Shown in pieces: positions 14,384 through 25,100 of a stretch of 34,376 nt of DNA; the stretch's first letter is position 1; the number at the start of each line of letters is the position of its first letter. The stretch is from JAAZBW01 sp035647855 (lineage in GTDB: Bacteria; Actinomycetota; Actinomycetes; Actinomycetales; Actinomycetaceae), in NCBI GenBank assembly GCA_035647855.1, contig DASRMP010000017.1, positions 1 through 34,376 on the forward strand, in the 5' to 3' direction. Made by a program: the position numbers and the translations under genes. The notes below the pieces were generated by a model. It was not told the origin of the DNA. It saw only the letters and a program-made list of their open reading frames with translations, and did no database searches.

Positions 14384-15511
14384 TCAGGACGCGCGGCGCC
14401 GCGACCTGGACGACGACGGTTTCGCCTCTTCGAGTTGCCTGACCATCGTCTCCGCGATCGCTTGAGCGAGTGCAGGCGGGACAGCGTTGCCGATCTGCCG
14501 AGCAATCTGGATCTTGGTGCCGCACCACAGGTAGTCATCATCAAAATCCTGGAGGAGCGCCGCCTCGCGGTGCGTGATCGGCCGATTCACACGCGTGCCG
14601 TTCTCCTCCCACTGAGGATGGAGGTACCGCCCCTTCTCAGGCTTGAAGAACTCCGTGCGAATCGTCGGTGAAGGTCGATCCCACTGCATCCGACCCATTA
14701 CATCGCTGGTCCCGTTCGGCTTCCGCCGCCAGCATTCGAATTGGAGTTTCTCCGGCAGATCGAATCTGCCGCCACCGGGTGGAATGCGGTCGTAACGCTC
14801 AAGAGAGATGCACCATGGATTTCGGCCGATGTGGATCTCGGAGGTCAGGAACGGTCCCGGAATCTCTTCCCCAAAAAGCCTGATAGTCCGGCCTGCAGGC
14901 AGTTTGGTCGATGGCGGATCTTCAGGAACGTGTTCGATCCCATCTCGCACGGTGAGCCATCGTTCAACTCCGGGAAGGTTATCGTCAGAACGCGACGGTT
15001 CGGGGAATTCCGGGCTTCCTATCCGAGAGCCCATCACAAAGGCTCGGACACGCTTCTGGGGAACACCGTAATCCGCAGCATTGAGCCGGTCCGCAACGAT
15101 CTCATAATCCTTGAGTGCACCATCCTCAACCTCGTGCCTCAGTAGCTTGAACTCGCGTGACCGCAAGAACGCCCCGACGTTCTCAATCAAGAACATCTTG
15201 GGACGCGCCGCGAGAACGATTCTCACGTATTCGCGCCAGAGCCTGTTGCGTGGATCGTCGATGTCGCGACTCCCGAGCGTCGAAAAACCCTGACATGGTG
15301 GCCCGCCGATCACGACGTCGACCTCGGGCACGTCGGTACCATCCAACTCGGCGATGTCTCCGTGGTGAACGTGGTTCTCCCCAAAGTTCATCGCATAGGT
15401 GGCGGCGGCCGCACGGTCGATCTCGACGGCGAGGCTTGGCGAGAAACCCGCACGAACGAATCCGGCCGTCATTCCACCGGCCCCTGCGAAGAGGTCGAGG
15501 AGGGTGTACAT
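14384..15511 (-). CDS. dcm: C5-cytosine DNA methyltransferase (DISARM-type modification enzyme)
   Basis: The 375-residue enzyme shows all main C5-MTase motifs: I, TLLDLFAGAGGMTAGF (residues 3-18, SAM binding); IV, GGPPCQGFS (69-77, catalytic Cys73); VI, ENVGAF (110-115); VIII, QKRVRAF (152-158); X, QIGNAVPPALAQAIAE near the C-terminus. It transfers methyl from SAM to cytosine C5. The target site cannot be read from the sequence. I chose the ATG at 15511, which has GGAG 6 nt upstream; an upstream in-frame start at 15571 would overlap drmB. It is last in the drmA-drmB operon, as a DrmMII-like self-marking enzyme would be. The tail SSSRSRRRAS is basic. Confidence 0.93.
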   Translation of the reverse strand: MYTLLDLFAGAGGMTAGFVRAGFSPSLAVEIDRAAAATYAMNFGENHVHHGDIAELDGTDVPEVDVVIGGPPCQGFSTLGSRDIDDPRNRLWREYVRIVLAARPKMFLIENVGAFLRSREFKLLRHEVEDGALKDYEIVADRLNAADYGVPQKRVRAFVMGSRIGSPEFPEPSRSDDNLPGVERWLTVRDGIEHVPEDPPSTKLPAGRTIRLFGEEIPGPFLTSEIHIGRNPWCISLERYDRIPPGGGRFDLPEKLQFECWRRKPNGTSDVMGRMQWDRPSPTIRTEFFKPEKGRYLHPQWEENGTRVNRPITHREAALLQDFDDDYLWCGTKIQIARQIGNAVPPALAQAIAETMVRQLEEAKPSSSRSRRRAS

Positions 15512-15563
15512 GCGGCTCCAGTTCTGGACAACGTGGCTGATCAGCGGCAAGAACCGCTGCCTT

Positions 15564-17261
15564 CTAGTCAATCAGGTGCGCCAGAAGCCCCTCCTCTGGG
15601 CGCGCCGGCGAACCGACGATCATCGCACGGTCTAGGTAGGTGTTCCGCATTTCACAACTGGTCTCGGGCAGCAGCATGCATGAGTGGCAAGCAGCGTTGT
15701 TGAGACCATCCGTCCCCGTGGTCAGGGCTTCTATGCATACGGGATCCTGTGAACACCACGACGCTCTCTCAATGGCGGACAGCACCACGGGTTCGAATCG
15801 ACTTGGTTCGGCTTGGGCGACGAGACCACCGAGGCTTCCGGCAGAGTCCGACGTCGCCGTATATATGAGCACCGCGGCGTAGTCATCACCGACGTATAGC
15901 CGCTCTCGGAGCGACGTTGAGGGGTATCCCGCTTCGAGGCTGAGTTCGTTCAGAAGCATGTGGCTGAACGTGTGCAGCGCGGTCCTACGGGCACTCACCT
16001 CTGGGATCTCTTCCACGCCCCGCGCTCGTGCGCTCCGCATGGCCGCAGACCTCGTGCTCGAATTCCGCGCCTGAGCGCACTCTGACCTCTCCCACTTGCT
16101 GAGGGCGCGCTCATTGAGGCGCACGAAGATGCCCTCGCCGATCACCTCGATTGCCGGCAGCCACGATGTCGGATGCTCCGAGAGCACGAGCTTTCCAGGT
16201 GTTGTGGGAGCGCCAAGGCGTGAGAACCCGTGGAGCGCACGAACCTCCCGCAACCTGGGTACCTTCGACACCTGGACGATGTCGCCCGCAATATCAGTGC
16301 CGATCTCAACCTCGACGCACACGAACTCGTCATGAGGGGACTCCTCGGCGCGGCCCGCCACCAGCGCTCCGTACTCGAGCCTGCGAAGTTCGCCGGCATT
16401 GCGCGGCCGGTTGGAGCCGCCCTGTTCAGAAATCTCCTGCGCCAGTGCGACGAGGCGATTAACAACTGCTTCATCTTCGGCGAACGCACGGAAAGTCTTC
16501 CTCAGCCATTCCTCGTCCGATGCGTTCTGCTCTATCAATTTCCAATTCGATCGAACGACGGCGTTCTCGTGGGACGACCACGGCGGGATCGACAGAGCAC
16601 CCGTGATTTCTGGGAACCACGCAGCCGAGGAGCCGCGCTGCAACGCCCGTAGATCAAGATCGCAGTCTTCTCTCTCACTGTCCGGCAGCCAGGGCCGGTA
16701 ACCGCCGCACGATTTGATCCGCTTCAGGGCGGTCCTTCCCAGCGCACCCTCGAGATCGACGCTCTCGACTCCGCAGGTGCAGCTCAGTCGAAGGTCCTTC
16801 AGCGATGACGTGGTGCCACTTGAGTGCAGGGAGATCTCATGCGTGACCGCATCTCGTGGAGAGCCCTTGTGAAGCCAAAGGAAATAGGGGAAGTCTTCGA
16901 TATGCCCAGCTTCGCAGCAAGCCACGAATCTCGAGGGGACCAGCCTGCGACCGCAGTTCTTGCACTGATGCGTCTTCTTGTCCCAGAGGTCCCAGAAGGC
17001 TCCGAGTCGCCTGCATCCCGGGCAGAAATACTGCTCGGGAAACCTCGCCACGGAAACCTTTCCCTGCGTCGCCGCGGGCGGGAGCCTGAAGTCAGAGACT
17101 CCGACCGTAGCGGCGAGGTCCGGATGCACGATCGTGGTCAGCCGGCCGCTGTCCCAATCCTCGAGGCCGCAAACGATGAAGCTCTCGGCCTCGGACGGAA
17201 GGATGGATCCGACCCCATACGTAGAGATCAGCTGGGAACGTCGAATGGTCAGATCGCTCAT
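15564..17261 (-). CDS. drmB: DrmB, DISARM DUF1998-domain protein
   Basis: The 565-residue protein starts MSDLTIRRSQLISTYGVGSI, a classic DrmB N-terminus. A zinc site follows (Cys80, Cys83, Cys100, Cys103 in FCPGC and QCKNC), then CCEAGHIEDFPYFLWLHKG. The C-terminal DUF1998 region contains RTALHTFSHMLLNELSLEAG, YTATSDSAGSLGGLVAQAEP and CHSCMLLPETSCEMRNTYLD. In DISARM, DrmB binds the helicase DrmA to form the core complex that engages incoming DNA. Its ATG (17261) overlaps the stop of drmA by 4 nt (ATGA), so the two are translationally coupled. The methyltransferase starts 52 nt downstream. Confidence 0.95.
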   Translation of the reverse strand: MSDLTIRRSQLISTYGVGSILPSEAESFIVCGLEDWDSGRLTTIVHPDLAATVGVSDFRLPPAATQGKVSVARFPEQYFCPGCRRLGAFWDLWDKKTHQCKNCGRRLVPSRFVACCEAGHIEDFPYFLWLHKGSPRDAVTHEISLHSSGTTSSLKDLRLSCTCGVESVDLEGALGRTALKRIKSCGGYRPWLPDSEREDCDLDLRALQRGSSAAWFPEITGALSIPPWSSHENAVVRSNWKLIEQNASDEEWLRKTFRAFAEDEAVVNRLVALAQEISEQGGSNRPRNAGELRRLEYGALVAGRAEESPHDEFVCVEVEIGTDIAGDIVQVSKVPRLREVRALHGFSRLGAPTTPGKLVLSEHPTSWLPAIEVIGEGIFVRLNERALSKWERSECAQARNSSTRSAAMRSARARGVEEIPEVSARRTALHTFSHMLLNELSLEAGYPSTSLRERLYVGDDYAAVLIYTATSDSAGSLGGLVAQAEPSRFEPVVLSAIERASWCSQDPVCIEALTTGTDGLNNAACHSCMLLPETSCEMRNTYLDRAMIVGSPARPEEGLLAHLID

Positions 17262-20200
17262 CGCGGAGACCTCCTTGCTGAACGGCGCACGGACCGCTCC
17301 TTGATCTTGGACTCGACGTCAACGTCTCGAAGGCTCGTCATTGTGGGCCAGGGCGGCTCGGCCGGTGGGAAAGCGACCGTCCTTCCCGTCTCGCTGTCAG
17401 CATCCACCGGCCAGAGGAGTCGGTCGGCTTCCCTTCTCCACCCGGAGTATGAAGTGATCCCGTTCTTCTCGTCTTCACTGGCCATCAGCCAGTTGTGCAC
17501 GAGATCGTCAATCTGGTCCTCGGCACCCGCAGTCTCATCCGGCGCGACGCTCTCACATCGTTCGAGGATCATCTCGCCGATTTCTCTCAACTCATCTTCA
17601 TGGTCGAAGGCGGATCCGGCACCACGCTCCGCCCGCAGTGCGGGACATAGCAGTCGCGCGGCGGATACGAGGACACCGTGAAGCCCCCGATCGCGCGCAC
17701 GCGGAGAGAACGGCGTGGCGCCTGTCGCCTCGACGCCCCGGTAGAGCGTCGAGTGATAGGTCCCGAAGCTCTCGTAGTGGGATTTGTCCCGGGATCTGGT
17801 CCCGTTGTAAACAGTGACGACAAGCCCGGGGAACCTTCGACCGACGCGGCTCGTCGCCTGTATGTACTCGGCCGTGAGCTGCGGTTGGCCCATGACGGTC
17901 ATCAGCCCAAGCCTGTCGACATCGAGCCCTACCGAGATCATGTTGGTCGCGAGGACCACATCGACGGCGTCAGGATCACCGTAGCCTCGCGATAGCGAGG
18001 CGAGCGCGTGCGGAATGTCCTGTGAGGCAACGCGTGAGGTGAGCTCCGTCGGTTCGTCCTCAAGGCGCCGTGGAGATCCGCTCACCCTCCCGAGGAGGTT
18101 CAACCTGTCGGGAACGTCATCGATGACTTGGAGGTAGGCACCTCCGAGCAGTCGCAGACTGTTGAAGTAGCCAACCATGGTCCAGTAGGTGTCGCGGACT
18201 TCGTCGGGCGCGTCGAGGTCTTCGGCGGCTTGGAGAAGAGCCGCGTAGACACGCACCATGAGTGTGGTCTGGGAGACTCCGGGCGCGAGGACTCCGACAT
18301 ACATGCGACTGCCCTTCTCGTCGCGAGTGGCTTGCCGCGCGAACCAGGACTCGTCGGGATCTAGCGCAGGTGGGGGAAACTGCCGTGCATCTCGATCAAA
18401 GACGGCTCTGACCTGCTCCGTGGCATGGCGAATCGTCGCGGTGGAGGCCACAACTTTCGGCCGACCGACACCCGTTGCGGCGGCGTCCACAGCGGTCTCG
18501 TAGAGGCCAACCATGGTCCCAAGCGGTCCTGAAATCAGATGCAGTTCGTCCTGAACGATCAGATCGGGGGTCGGATCGCCGTGAACCCGTCCGAACAGCG
18601 CGGCCACGTTCTCCCGCCACGCCATCATCGCGAACTTGTCCACGGTGCCGATCACCAGTGATGGACGTTCTCGGTATATGTCGTCGTCAAGCACATAGGC
18701 GGGAATACCATTCGCGAACTCGCAATCGGAGTCGGGGCACGTGATGGTCAAACCCGCGGCATCGCTCCCTGCGTAGTAGTCATCCACGGAGAGGCTGCTC
18801 AGGCACCACGGGCAAGACAGGAGCTGCATCGGGTTGCCTTTGTCGATCCGATCGCCGCGTCGCAACGCTTTCAACGAGGCTCTCGCGTCTCGGACACTGT
18901 TCGGAGTTGCGCCTTGCCCGACCCATAGCCCAATACTGATCGAACGCGCGTCACGAAGTTCTCTTCGTCGGATGAACTCGAGTGCGCAGATCAGGCCCGC
19001 CGCACGCTCGAACTGCTGGATCGTGAGCAGCCGAAGAGTGTACCGCATGAGCACCGATACCCCGCCATGGTCCTGGTTTCGGATCCTCCGAAGGAGAATC
19101 ACGAATCCGATGGCGCCAAGATATGCCTCCGTCTTGCCACCACCGGTCGGGAACCAGAGGAGATCGACGATCTCGCGGTCGTCATGCTCGGGGTCTGCGA
19201 GACCAGGGAGATTGAGCAGAATGAATGCGATCTGGAATGCCCGCCACCTCTGCGGCCCGAGATCGAGTTCGACTCCCGCAGCCTTCGCCTTCGCGGCCTC
19301 CTGGTGCCTACGTTGTTGGTTCATCGCTTCATTCATCAACATGAATGCGCGCCGGACCTCAGCGTTCTCCTCAAGCAGGTCGATTCCGAGATCAATTCGG
19401 GCAGCGGCCTCACGTGCTGCGTCGAGATGCTCATGTGCCGTTTCTCGCAAGTTCCCATCGAGTACTTCGGCATCGACGGCCACCGACTCGATCCATTCGC
19501 GGTATTCCCGTACCAGGGCTCGCAGATCGCCAAGACCCTCACCCCGCGCAAGTCGATCCATTCTGAGGTCAATGCTCGGGCTGCCACCCGATGGCTCTGC
19601 GAGGAGGAGTTCATGCTTCGGGATGTGGACCGTCCATACTTCCGTGGGGGGAGTGGATTCGTTCCACTCGACGGCGCACCCGTGCCCGACGGCGTAAACC
19701 TGGACATCGCGATACAGCAGCTCGTCGCTGCGGCGATCGGCATTGCTCCAGGCTCCGTGGTGGTCAAGCGAATGGGGTGCCAACCCAGCAGGTATCCTCG
19801 CCGCGATCTGTGTCTGGAAATACGAAGACGCATCCCTCAACTCGCGTGTTGAAGTGTCGTGCTCACGCTCGTTGACGAGGGTGACCGTGACCGCTCTCGC
19901 TCCGTCAAAAGGTTGTCGGACAAAGACGTTGAGGACCAAGAACGGTTCGAGATCAAACTTCGCGAGCCTCTTCTCCGTCCCGAAGGCAGTCCAGTCCAGA
20001 TCGATCGGTACTCGGCGCCACTTCTGCTCTCGTTCGGAGCCTCTCTGCCCTGCCGCGTCGTCGAATTCCCCAGGTTCTTCATCCGGAATCGCCTCGAATC
20101 GGGCCGCCGATACTGCGATCTCAAATTCCTGGCACTTCTCGGGGATTCGAAAAGTCATCCCTACCGACGACGGCAGTCGAACCCGGCTGAGGTTCACGCC

Positions 20201-20431
20201 TGGAGCTCCGGAGTCCTCGGGTACACCAGCCTCCACCGTCTCGCCGTCGTCAGTCTCTACCACCGGGTCCACGATTTCTCCCACATCGTTCGGGTAGAGG
20301 ATTCCGACCAAGAAACGATTGAGTGGCTTCTCTTCGAGGATCTCCTCCGCCTTGTCGCCGACGAGATCCTTCATGAGCGCGCTGACCATCAAGTCTCGCG
20401 CCTCGTACCATGGTCCCAATCTGGTGCTCAC
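17258..20431 (-). CDS. drmA: DrmA, DISARM superfamily 2 helicase-like ATPase
   Basis: From a GTG at 20431 the protein has 1057 residues. Walker A is WFPTGGGKTEAYLGAIGF (residues about 428-434 at PTGGGKT). Motif II is DELH (about 628-631) and motif III is in ASTATIRH. The C-terminal RecA lobe has VVLATNMISVGLDVDRLGLM and EYIQATSRVGRRFPGLVVT. Between the lobes are four cysteines (CPWC and CPDSDC, about 540-570) that may bind zinc. This is the DrmA pattern: a helicase without a separate nuclease, acting with DrmB on phage DNA. The GTG overlaps the upstream stop by 4 nt and follows GGAAGGA. The frame extends 55 codons further up, but those overlap the UvrD-like gene and are Arg-rich shadow sequence. 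Confidence 0.94.
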   Translation of the reverse strand: MSTRLGPWYEARDLMVSALMKDLVGDKAEEILEEKPLNRFLVGILYPNDVGEIVDPVVETDDGETVEAGVPEDSGAPGVNLSRVRLPSSVGMTFRIPEKCQEFEIAVSAARFEAIPDEEPGEFDDAAGQRGSEREQKWRRVPIDLDWTAFGTEKRLAKFDLEPFLVLNVFVRQPFDGARAVTVTLVNEREHDTSTRELRDASSYFQTQIAARIPAGLAPHSLDHHGAWSNADRRSDELLYRDVQVYAVGHGCAVEWNESTPPTEVWTVHIPKHELLLAEPSGGSPSIDLRMDRLARGEGLGDLRALVREYREWIESVAVDAEVLDGNLRETAHEHLDAAREAAARIDLGIDLLEENAEVRRAFMLMNEAMNQQRRHQEAAKAKAAGVELDLGPQRWRAFQIAFILLNLPGLADPEHDDREIVDLLWFPTGGGKTEAYLGAIGFVILLRRIRNQDHGGVSVLMRYTLRLLTIQQFERAAGLICALEFIRRRELRDARSISIGLWVGQGATPNSVRDARASLKALRRGDRIDKGNPMQLLSCPWCLSSLSVDDYYAGSDAAGLTITCPDSDCEFANGIPAYVLDDDIYRERPSLVIGTVDKFAMMAWRENVAALFGRVHGDPTPDLIVQDELHLISGPLGTMVGLYETAVDAAATGVGRPKVVASTATIRHATEQVRAVFDRDARQFPPPALDPDESWFARQATRDEKGSRMYVGVLAPGVSQTTLMVRVYAALLQAAEDLDAPDEVRDTYWTMVGYFNSLRLLGGAYLQVIDDVPDRLNLLGRVSGSPRRLEDEPTELTSRVASQDIPHALASLSRGYGDPDAVDVVLATNMISVGLDVDRLGLMTVMGQPQLTAEYIQATSRVGRRFPGLVVTVYNGTRSRDKSHYESFGTYHSTLYRGVEATGATPFSPRARDRGLHGVLVSAARLLCPALRAERGAGSAFDHEDELREIGEMILERCESVAPDETAGAEDQIDDLVHNWLMASEDEKNGITSYSGWRREADRLLWPVDADSETGRTVAFPPAEPPWPTMTSLRDVDVESKIKERSVRRSARRSPR

Positions 20432-22179
20432 TTCGTGTCCTTCCACCTGATCTTGGCGAGACTCTGAATGCGCGGGCTCAGCCAGAGGCCCTGCGGAGCG
20501 CCGTCGCCGGCTTTGCCGGCGAGCGTCTCCAGCCGTTCGACGCGTGCGCTGAGTCCCGCCGGCCAGTAACCCTTCTTGGAGATGTCGCCGAAACACCTCC
20601 GGAAATCCTCGGCGAGTTCCACCCCTGTCTGTCCGATCTCCACCCCGTCTCGAAGCACCCAGTAGTACGGCTCGGTCAGAGTCGATCTCGACGGGTCCAG
20701 GACCAATTCGACTGGATCGCGAGGGCGAACGCTCCTCAACGTCACCATCGAGGCCTCAGACAACACCGGCGGTGCCGCGCTGCGAGTGTCCGAACCGCGC
20801 AACTCGAAGCCGAATGTCTGCCACTTCTTGTGGCCTCGCCGCAACCACCGTCCGGATCTCTCGTCCTTCTGAATGCGATCGAACTGAATGTCGCGATCCA
20901 GAACCGCGATCTGCGACTTCGCACGGCTCAGCGCGACGAAGCCCCGGCGGACGCGATCCGTGACACCGAGGAGGCCCCGCCGGTACTCGGAGGGCAGCAC
21001 TACGACGACGTTGTCGAACTCGAGCCCTTTCGCACGATGAATCGTTGTGACGACAACCCCGGTCAAGGGCGAGGCAGCAACCGGCGGCATCACACGGTGG
21101 CGAAGGATGCCTTGAGCCACATCCCTGACTCGGAGATCTGCGCCCCGCGATCCTGCCGACCACCGCAACGCGCGCCAGGCGCCCTCCGGAAGTGGGGCGA
21201 ACTGAGCGAGCCCCGCGAACTCATCGCGAGAAATGGTGGCCCGCGGCCACTCTGCGAGCGCCTCGCCAACCCAGGAATCGATGACTGCCTCGGACTTCCG
21301 GGGTCTGAGAACAACCGGGATTCCGGCCTGGGCAAGGGTGTCGTAAATCTCCAGAGCCTCACCGTTCGTGGAGCATAGAACGGCCGTACTCCCGCGCCAT
21401 ACGGAGACGACCTCAGCGAGTTCCTCCACGTCGCGCATGTGGGCGAGTTGAGTTCCTACCGCGTCCAGCTCATGCAGCTGCGCCGATCCCGTAAGGGACC
21501 TCAATCGCTGCCCGAGGTCTGCGATCGCCGAAGTCTCGCGACTCTTGAACCGGTATCTTCCACGGAGTTCGATGGGCGGGCCGGCGCCGAGTGCCGAGAG
21601 CTGCTGCATGAGCTCAATCGAAGTCATGCGTCGGACACTTTCCGGCAGCTGGAAGTCATAGATGCCTTGGAGCTCGTCGCCAAGGACCGTGAATCCGACT
21701 GAATCGTCGAACCGGCTGATCAGAGCCAGGGTGAGCCAAGCGCGATCACCGACGATGTCCTGCACTTCATCAACGATCACGTGTCTGATGTTCCGGAGCT
21801 CGTGGACAGGTCCCTCTGCCAGGATGTCCGCTGCCCCGCGGATTCGACGGTCGAAACCCTTTACCTCTTCGTCCTCCCCAGCGTAGGAAAGGATCCGGAG
21901 CGCCAAAGAATCGAGGGTCGTTATGTCGACGTCGTCCAAATGCTCGTCCATCTCGAGCAAGCGGCGCCGGACCGTGTCGATGGCTGCGTTCGAGAACGAG
22001 ATCACCAGGATCTCGGTGGGATCTACGTCCTCCTCGTAAACCAGATGCGCAATTCGCTCGATTACGACTTCGGTCTTGCCCGCGCCGGGACCTGCGATCA
22101 CCATCGAACGCGCCTCGGGCTCCGCATGGGCCACCTGCGACTGTTCCGAATCCAGGTCGACGCGCGCCGGAGTCCCCAT
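20428..22179 (-). CDS. UvrD/Rep-family (SF1) helicase in the DISARM-like operon
   Basis: The 583-residue protein has Walker A AGPGAGKTEVVIERI (GPGAGKT about residues 30-36), motif Ia ILVISFSNAA, motif II VDEVQD (136-141), motif III FTVLGDELQGIYDF, motif V TIHRAKGLEFDNVVVV (from about 379) and motif VI VALSRAKSQ. This is a compact UvrD helicase core. The final 150 residues (after about 425) are unlike UvrD and contain WLRRGHKKWQTFGFELRG and EDFRRCFGDISKKGYW; no nuclease motif was recognised. Its ATG overlaps the upstream TGA by 1 nt (TGATG) and follows GGAG. It might occupy the position of DrmE of class 2 DISARM, but I cannot claim homology. Confidence 0.9.
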   Translation of the reverse strand: MGTPARVDLDSEQSQVAHAEPEARSMVIAGPGAGKTEVVIERIAHLVYEEDVDPTEILVISFSNAAIDTVRRRLLEMDEHLDDVDITTLDSLALRILSYAGEDEEVKGFDRRIRGAADILAEGPVHELRNIRHVIVDEVQDIVGDRAWLTLALISRFDDSVGFTVLGDELQGIYDFQLPESVRRMTSIELMQQLSALGAGPPIELRGRYRFKSRETSAIADLGQRLRSLTGSAQLHELDAVGTQLAHMRDVEELAEVVSVWRGSTAVLCSTNGEALEIYDTLAQAGIPVVLRPRKSEAVIDSWVGEALAEWPRATISRDEFAGLAQFAPLPEGAWRALRWSAGSRGADLRVRDVAQGILRHRVMPPVAASPLTGVVVTTIHRAKGLEFDNVVVVLPSEYRRGLLGVTDRVRRGFVALSRAKSQIAVLDRDIQFDRIQKDERSGRWLRRGHKKWQTFGFELRGSDTRSAAPPVLSEASMVTLRSVRPRDPVELVLDPSRSTLTEPYYWVLRDGVEIGQTGVELAEDFRRCFGDISKKGYWPAGLSARVERLETLAGKAGDGAPQGLWLSPRIQSLAKIRWKDTK

Positions 22180-25100
22180 CAGGTGCTCCATAGATACTCG
22201 AAGTGGGTGAAAGCGAGCTTCTCGCCGTACTGCTCGATGTTGTCGCTTACATTGAAAATGGTGACAACCTCGGAACCGCCGTTGAGCGGTCCCCTCAATC
22301 CACGTCCGATCATCTGCTGGTACAGGTTCGGGCTCCACGTTGGTCGCGTGACGTACACCGCGCGGACTCTCGGAGCGTCGAAGCCCTGTGCCAACACGTT
22401 GTAATTGGTGAGCACCCGCAATTCGCCCTCATGGAAGCGTCTGATGGACTCCCTCCTCTCGGCCGCCGGCGTCATGCCGTCGATGGAGGCCGCATTGATG
22501 CCGCTAAAACTGAGATACGCCGCCAACACCTTGGCGTTCTCTACGGAGGTGGCAAATAGGAGAATCGGCCAGTCGGCCGGCAGTTCCATGATTGAATCTG
22601 CAATACGACGCGTCCGGTCGGCGTCGTCGCCGAGACGCTTCTCGGCGCCTCGCGGAATGAGTCCGTGCTCCTGCAATTGTCTGAGCTCCCCGGCATCGAG
22701 AGAGATCGACGAACCCTGGATGATCTCCTGCTCCACTCTCGCCAGCACACCCATGCCTTGGAGGTGCTCGTGCGGATCCACGTCGCCGAAGACGCCCTCA
22801 TCAAGCCGATGCCCGTCGTACCTGGCGACCAGCCGTTCGGTCTCGTGGTCGCTCCTGCCACGGAACGGGGTGGCGCTGAGACCGATGAGTTTCCGACGCT
22901 CGCGTCGGCCGCGCCCCCGGCCCAACCATTCGAGCACGGTCGTATACGACGGCGCTGTCGAGGTGTGCGCCTCGTCGACGACGACCAGATCAGCAATCGT
23001 CAACCACTCCTTGGAGTCATCTCCCGCAGCCGCATCTTTCGCGGTATTGCCCAAGGTCTGTGGCGTTGAGACCACAACCGTGAGCGCTTCCGGGTGTTCG
23101 ACCAGTTCACTTCCACCCCAAAATCGGTCGATTGCGAGCGGTGTGTTCGAGGTCCCGGAGGCGCGCCAGATCGTCATCCACGTTTGCACTGCCTGTTCGC
23201 AGAGTTCGTCGGTCTGAGCGATCCAAACGATTGGGCCAGTCACGCATCCCTCATGAACACCTTGAACAATCGAATCGATCGCCGTCCGAGTCTTGCCGGC
23301 CCCCGTCGGGAGCGCGAGCAGACCCCTCGACGCGTCCACACGATCGCCGATTAAGTCAAGGACCTTCGTTTTCACCGCCTCCTGGTAATCGTGAAGCGGC
23401 GGAAGATCAATCGGTCCGTCGATGACGACAGAAGGCTCCCTGGCGCCTCCCGAGGCAACGCCCGCCCACTTGGCATCGAAACCGAGCTTCTGGACCCACC
23501 GGACCGCATTGCGTCCGCCGGCCCACGATTGCGGCGGATTGAGCCCGCGATCCTCCAGGACGGACACGAGTGCCGGGAGAGCGAGGGTTCCCGACCCATT
23601 GACCGCCACGGCGAGCCGCGCCAACTCTGCTCCCGTCACCTCGGAGCCCTTCTTCTGTGCGGCGATCTCCAAAGCCTGTGCGGGCACCACGGTGCGCAGC
23701 GCCTCATCACCGACTGCGTGCGCGAGTCGTTCGAAATCATCGGTGAACGTGCCGAGTTGCCTCTCGAGAACCGAGGTCTCCCGCCTTCGAGCCGTGTCGA
23801 GAATTCGCTGGATCGCGCTGTTCGAGAGTTCCAATTCCGCCTGATCGGATAGCTGACGAAGCATCATCTCGTCGGTGGCAGCAGTAAGGAGGACGATCCC
23901 TTCGACCATACCGGTCGCGCGAGGCTCCGAATGGGATCCCTCGTCCGTGAACGTGATGTGGTCGATCGACGAGCAGCGCTGCATCTTCAGACCATCAAGC
24001 CGCTCGTACGGAACGTGGATTTTCAGCTCCGGGAACCTGTCGAGGACGTACTCCGCTCCACCGGTGGCTTCGAACTCTATCTCGAATTTGACCTCATCGT
24101 CGCCGTCACGCATGCTCCACTTCTCGAGAAGGATGTCGCGTCCCACGGCATCTGAGACGAGAATCGCCGGAATCTGCTGCTGGCGAAGAGCCTGATAGGA
24201 CTGATCGTTGCTTGCCACACGTACCGTTGTGGACTCGGCCTTCTCCCACGCACCGGCCCGTCTGGCAATCATGTATTGGGGTCGCGGAATGTACTCTGCG
24301 ACGTAGGTGTAAAAAACGATCTGTTTCTCGGGAGGGAACCGCTGCTCGACGATGGAGAGAATGTGTTCCCACTCCTCTACCGAAAATTCATCGATGTCTT
24401 CTCGAAGACCCAGCACCGAGGTGCTCATGACGTCATCTCCGACGATCGGAAGCATTCCACCAAACATCGGATCGATCTGGTCCAAAACTGAACGGTCGAG
24501 CGTCTGAGATGGCGGCCATGGACCGAGTGGTGTCTGCAGCAGACCGTGCGCTCTCAGCCTGTAGGCATCAGGGGAGAGGACCTTGATCGCCCCTGCCGAG
24601 ACCTGCGATCGGTGGCGCACCGTCCACTGTTGGGGATCGGCAAACTTGAGTGCTTCGGCCGTGAATTCGACCTTTGAAGCCGGCGAGAGCTCTTCCAACA
24701 TTTGAAGCGGATACAAAGGGCGGGGCCCCCCGATCGTGATTGAGTCGTCTCGGAATTTGGCCTTCTTGCTGACTCGATACTCTTCCCGGACGTCGGCTTC
24801 GTAGCGCTCCAGCCACGGCTCTTTGGGCGTCGTTGACGAACTCATCCGCGGACCCTCGCGAAGCCCCAGGCCCTCCAACACGGGCAAGTCGCCGGAATGC
24901 GTGCGACGGTCGAGTACGAACCGCGCGCCGTCGGGGCCCGCATTCCGAAGTAGGCTCCCGCCGGAGAGCATCTCGCCAATGGGCCGCCACTCACCGTCGC
25001 GGGCGCGCGCTTTGACAAACTTCTCGGTCGGCGTGCTCTTGGCCGCGTCCCGGATGAGTTCCGCCAGCCGCCCAGGCCGGAGCGCCTGTCCCCTCTTCCA

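Noticed and set aside
20432..20596. 55-codon upstream extension of drmA
   Set aside because: It overlaps the UvrD-like gene and is Arg-rich; the GTG at 20431 has a ribosome binding site and the same overlap style as its neighbours.
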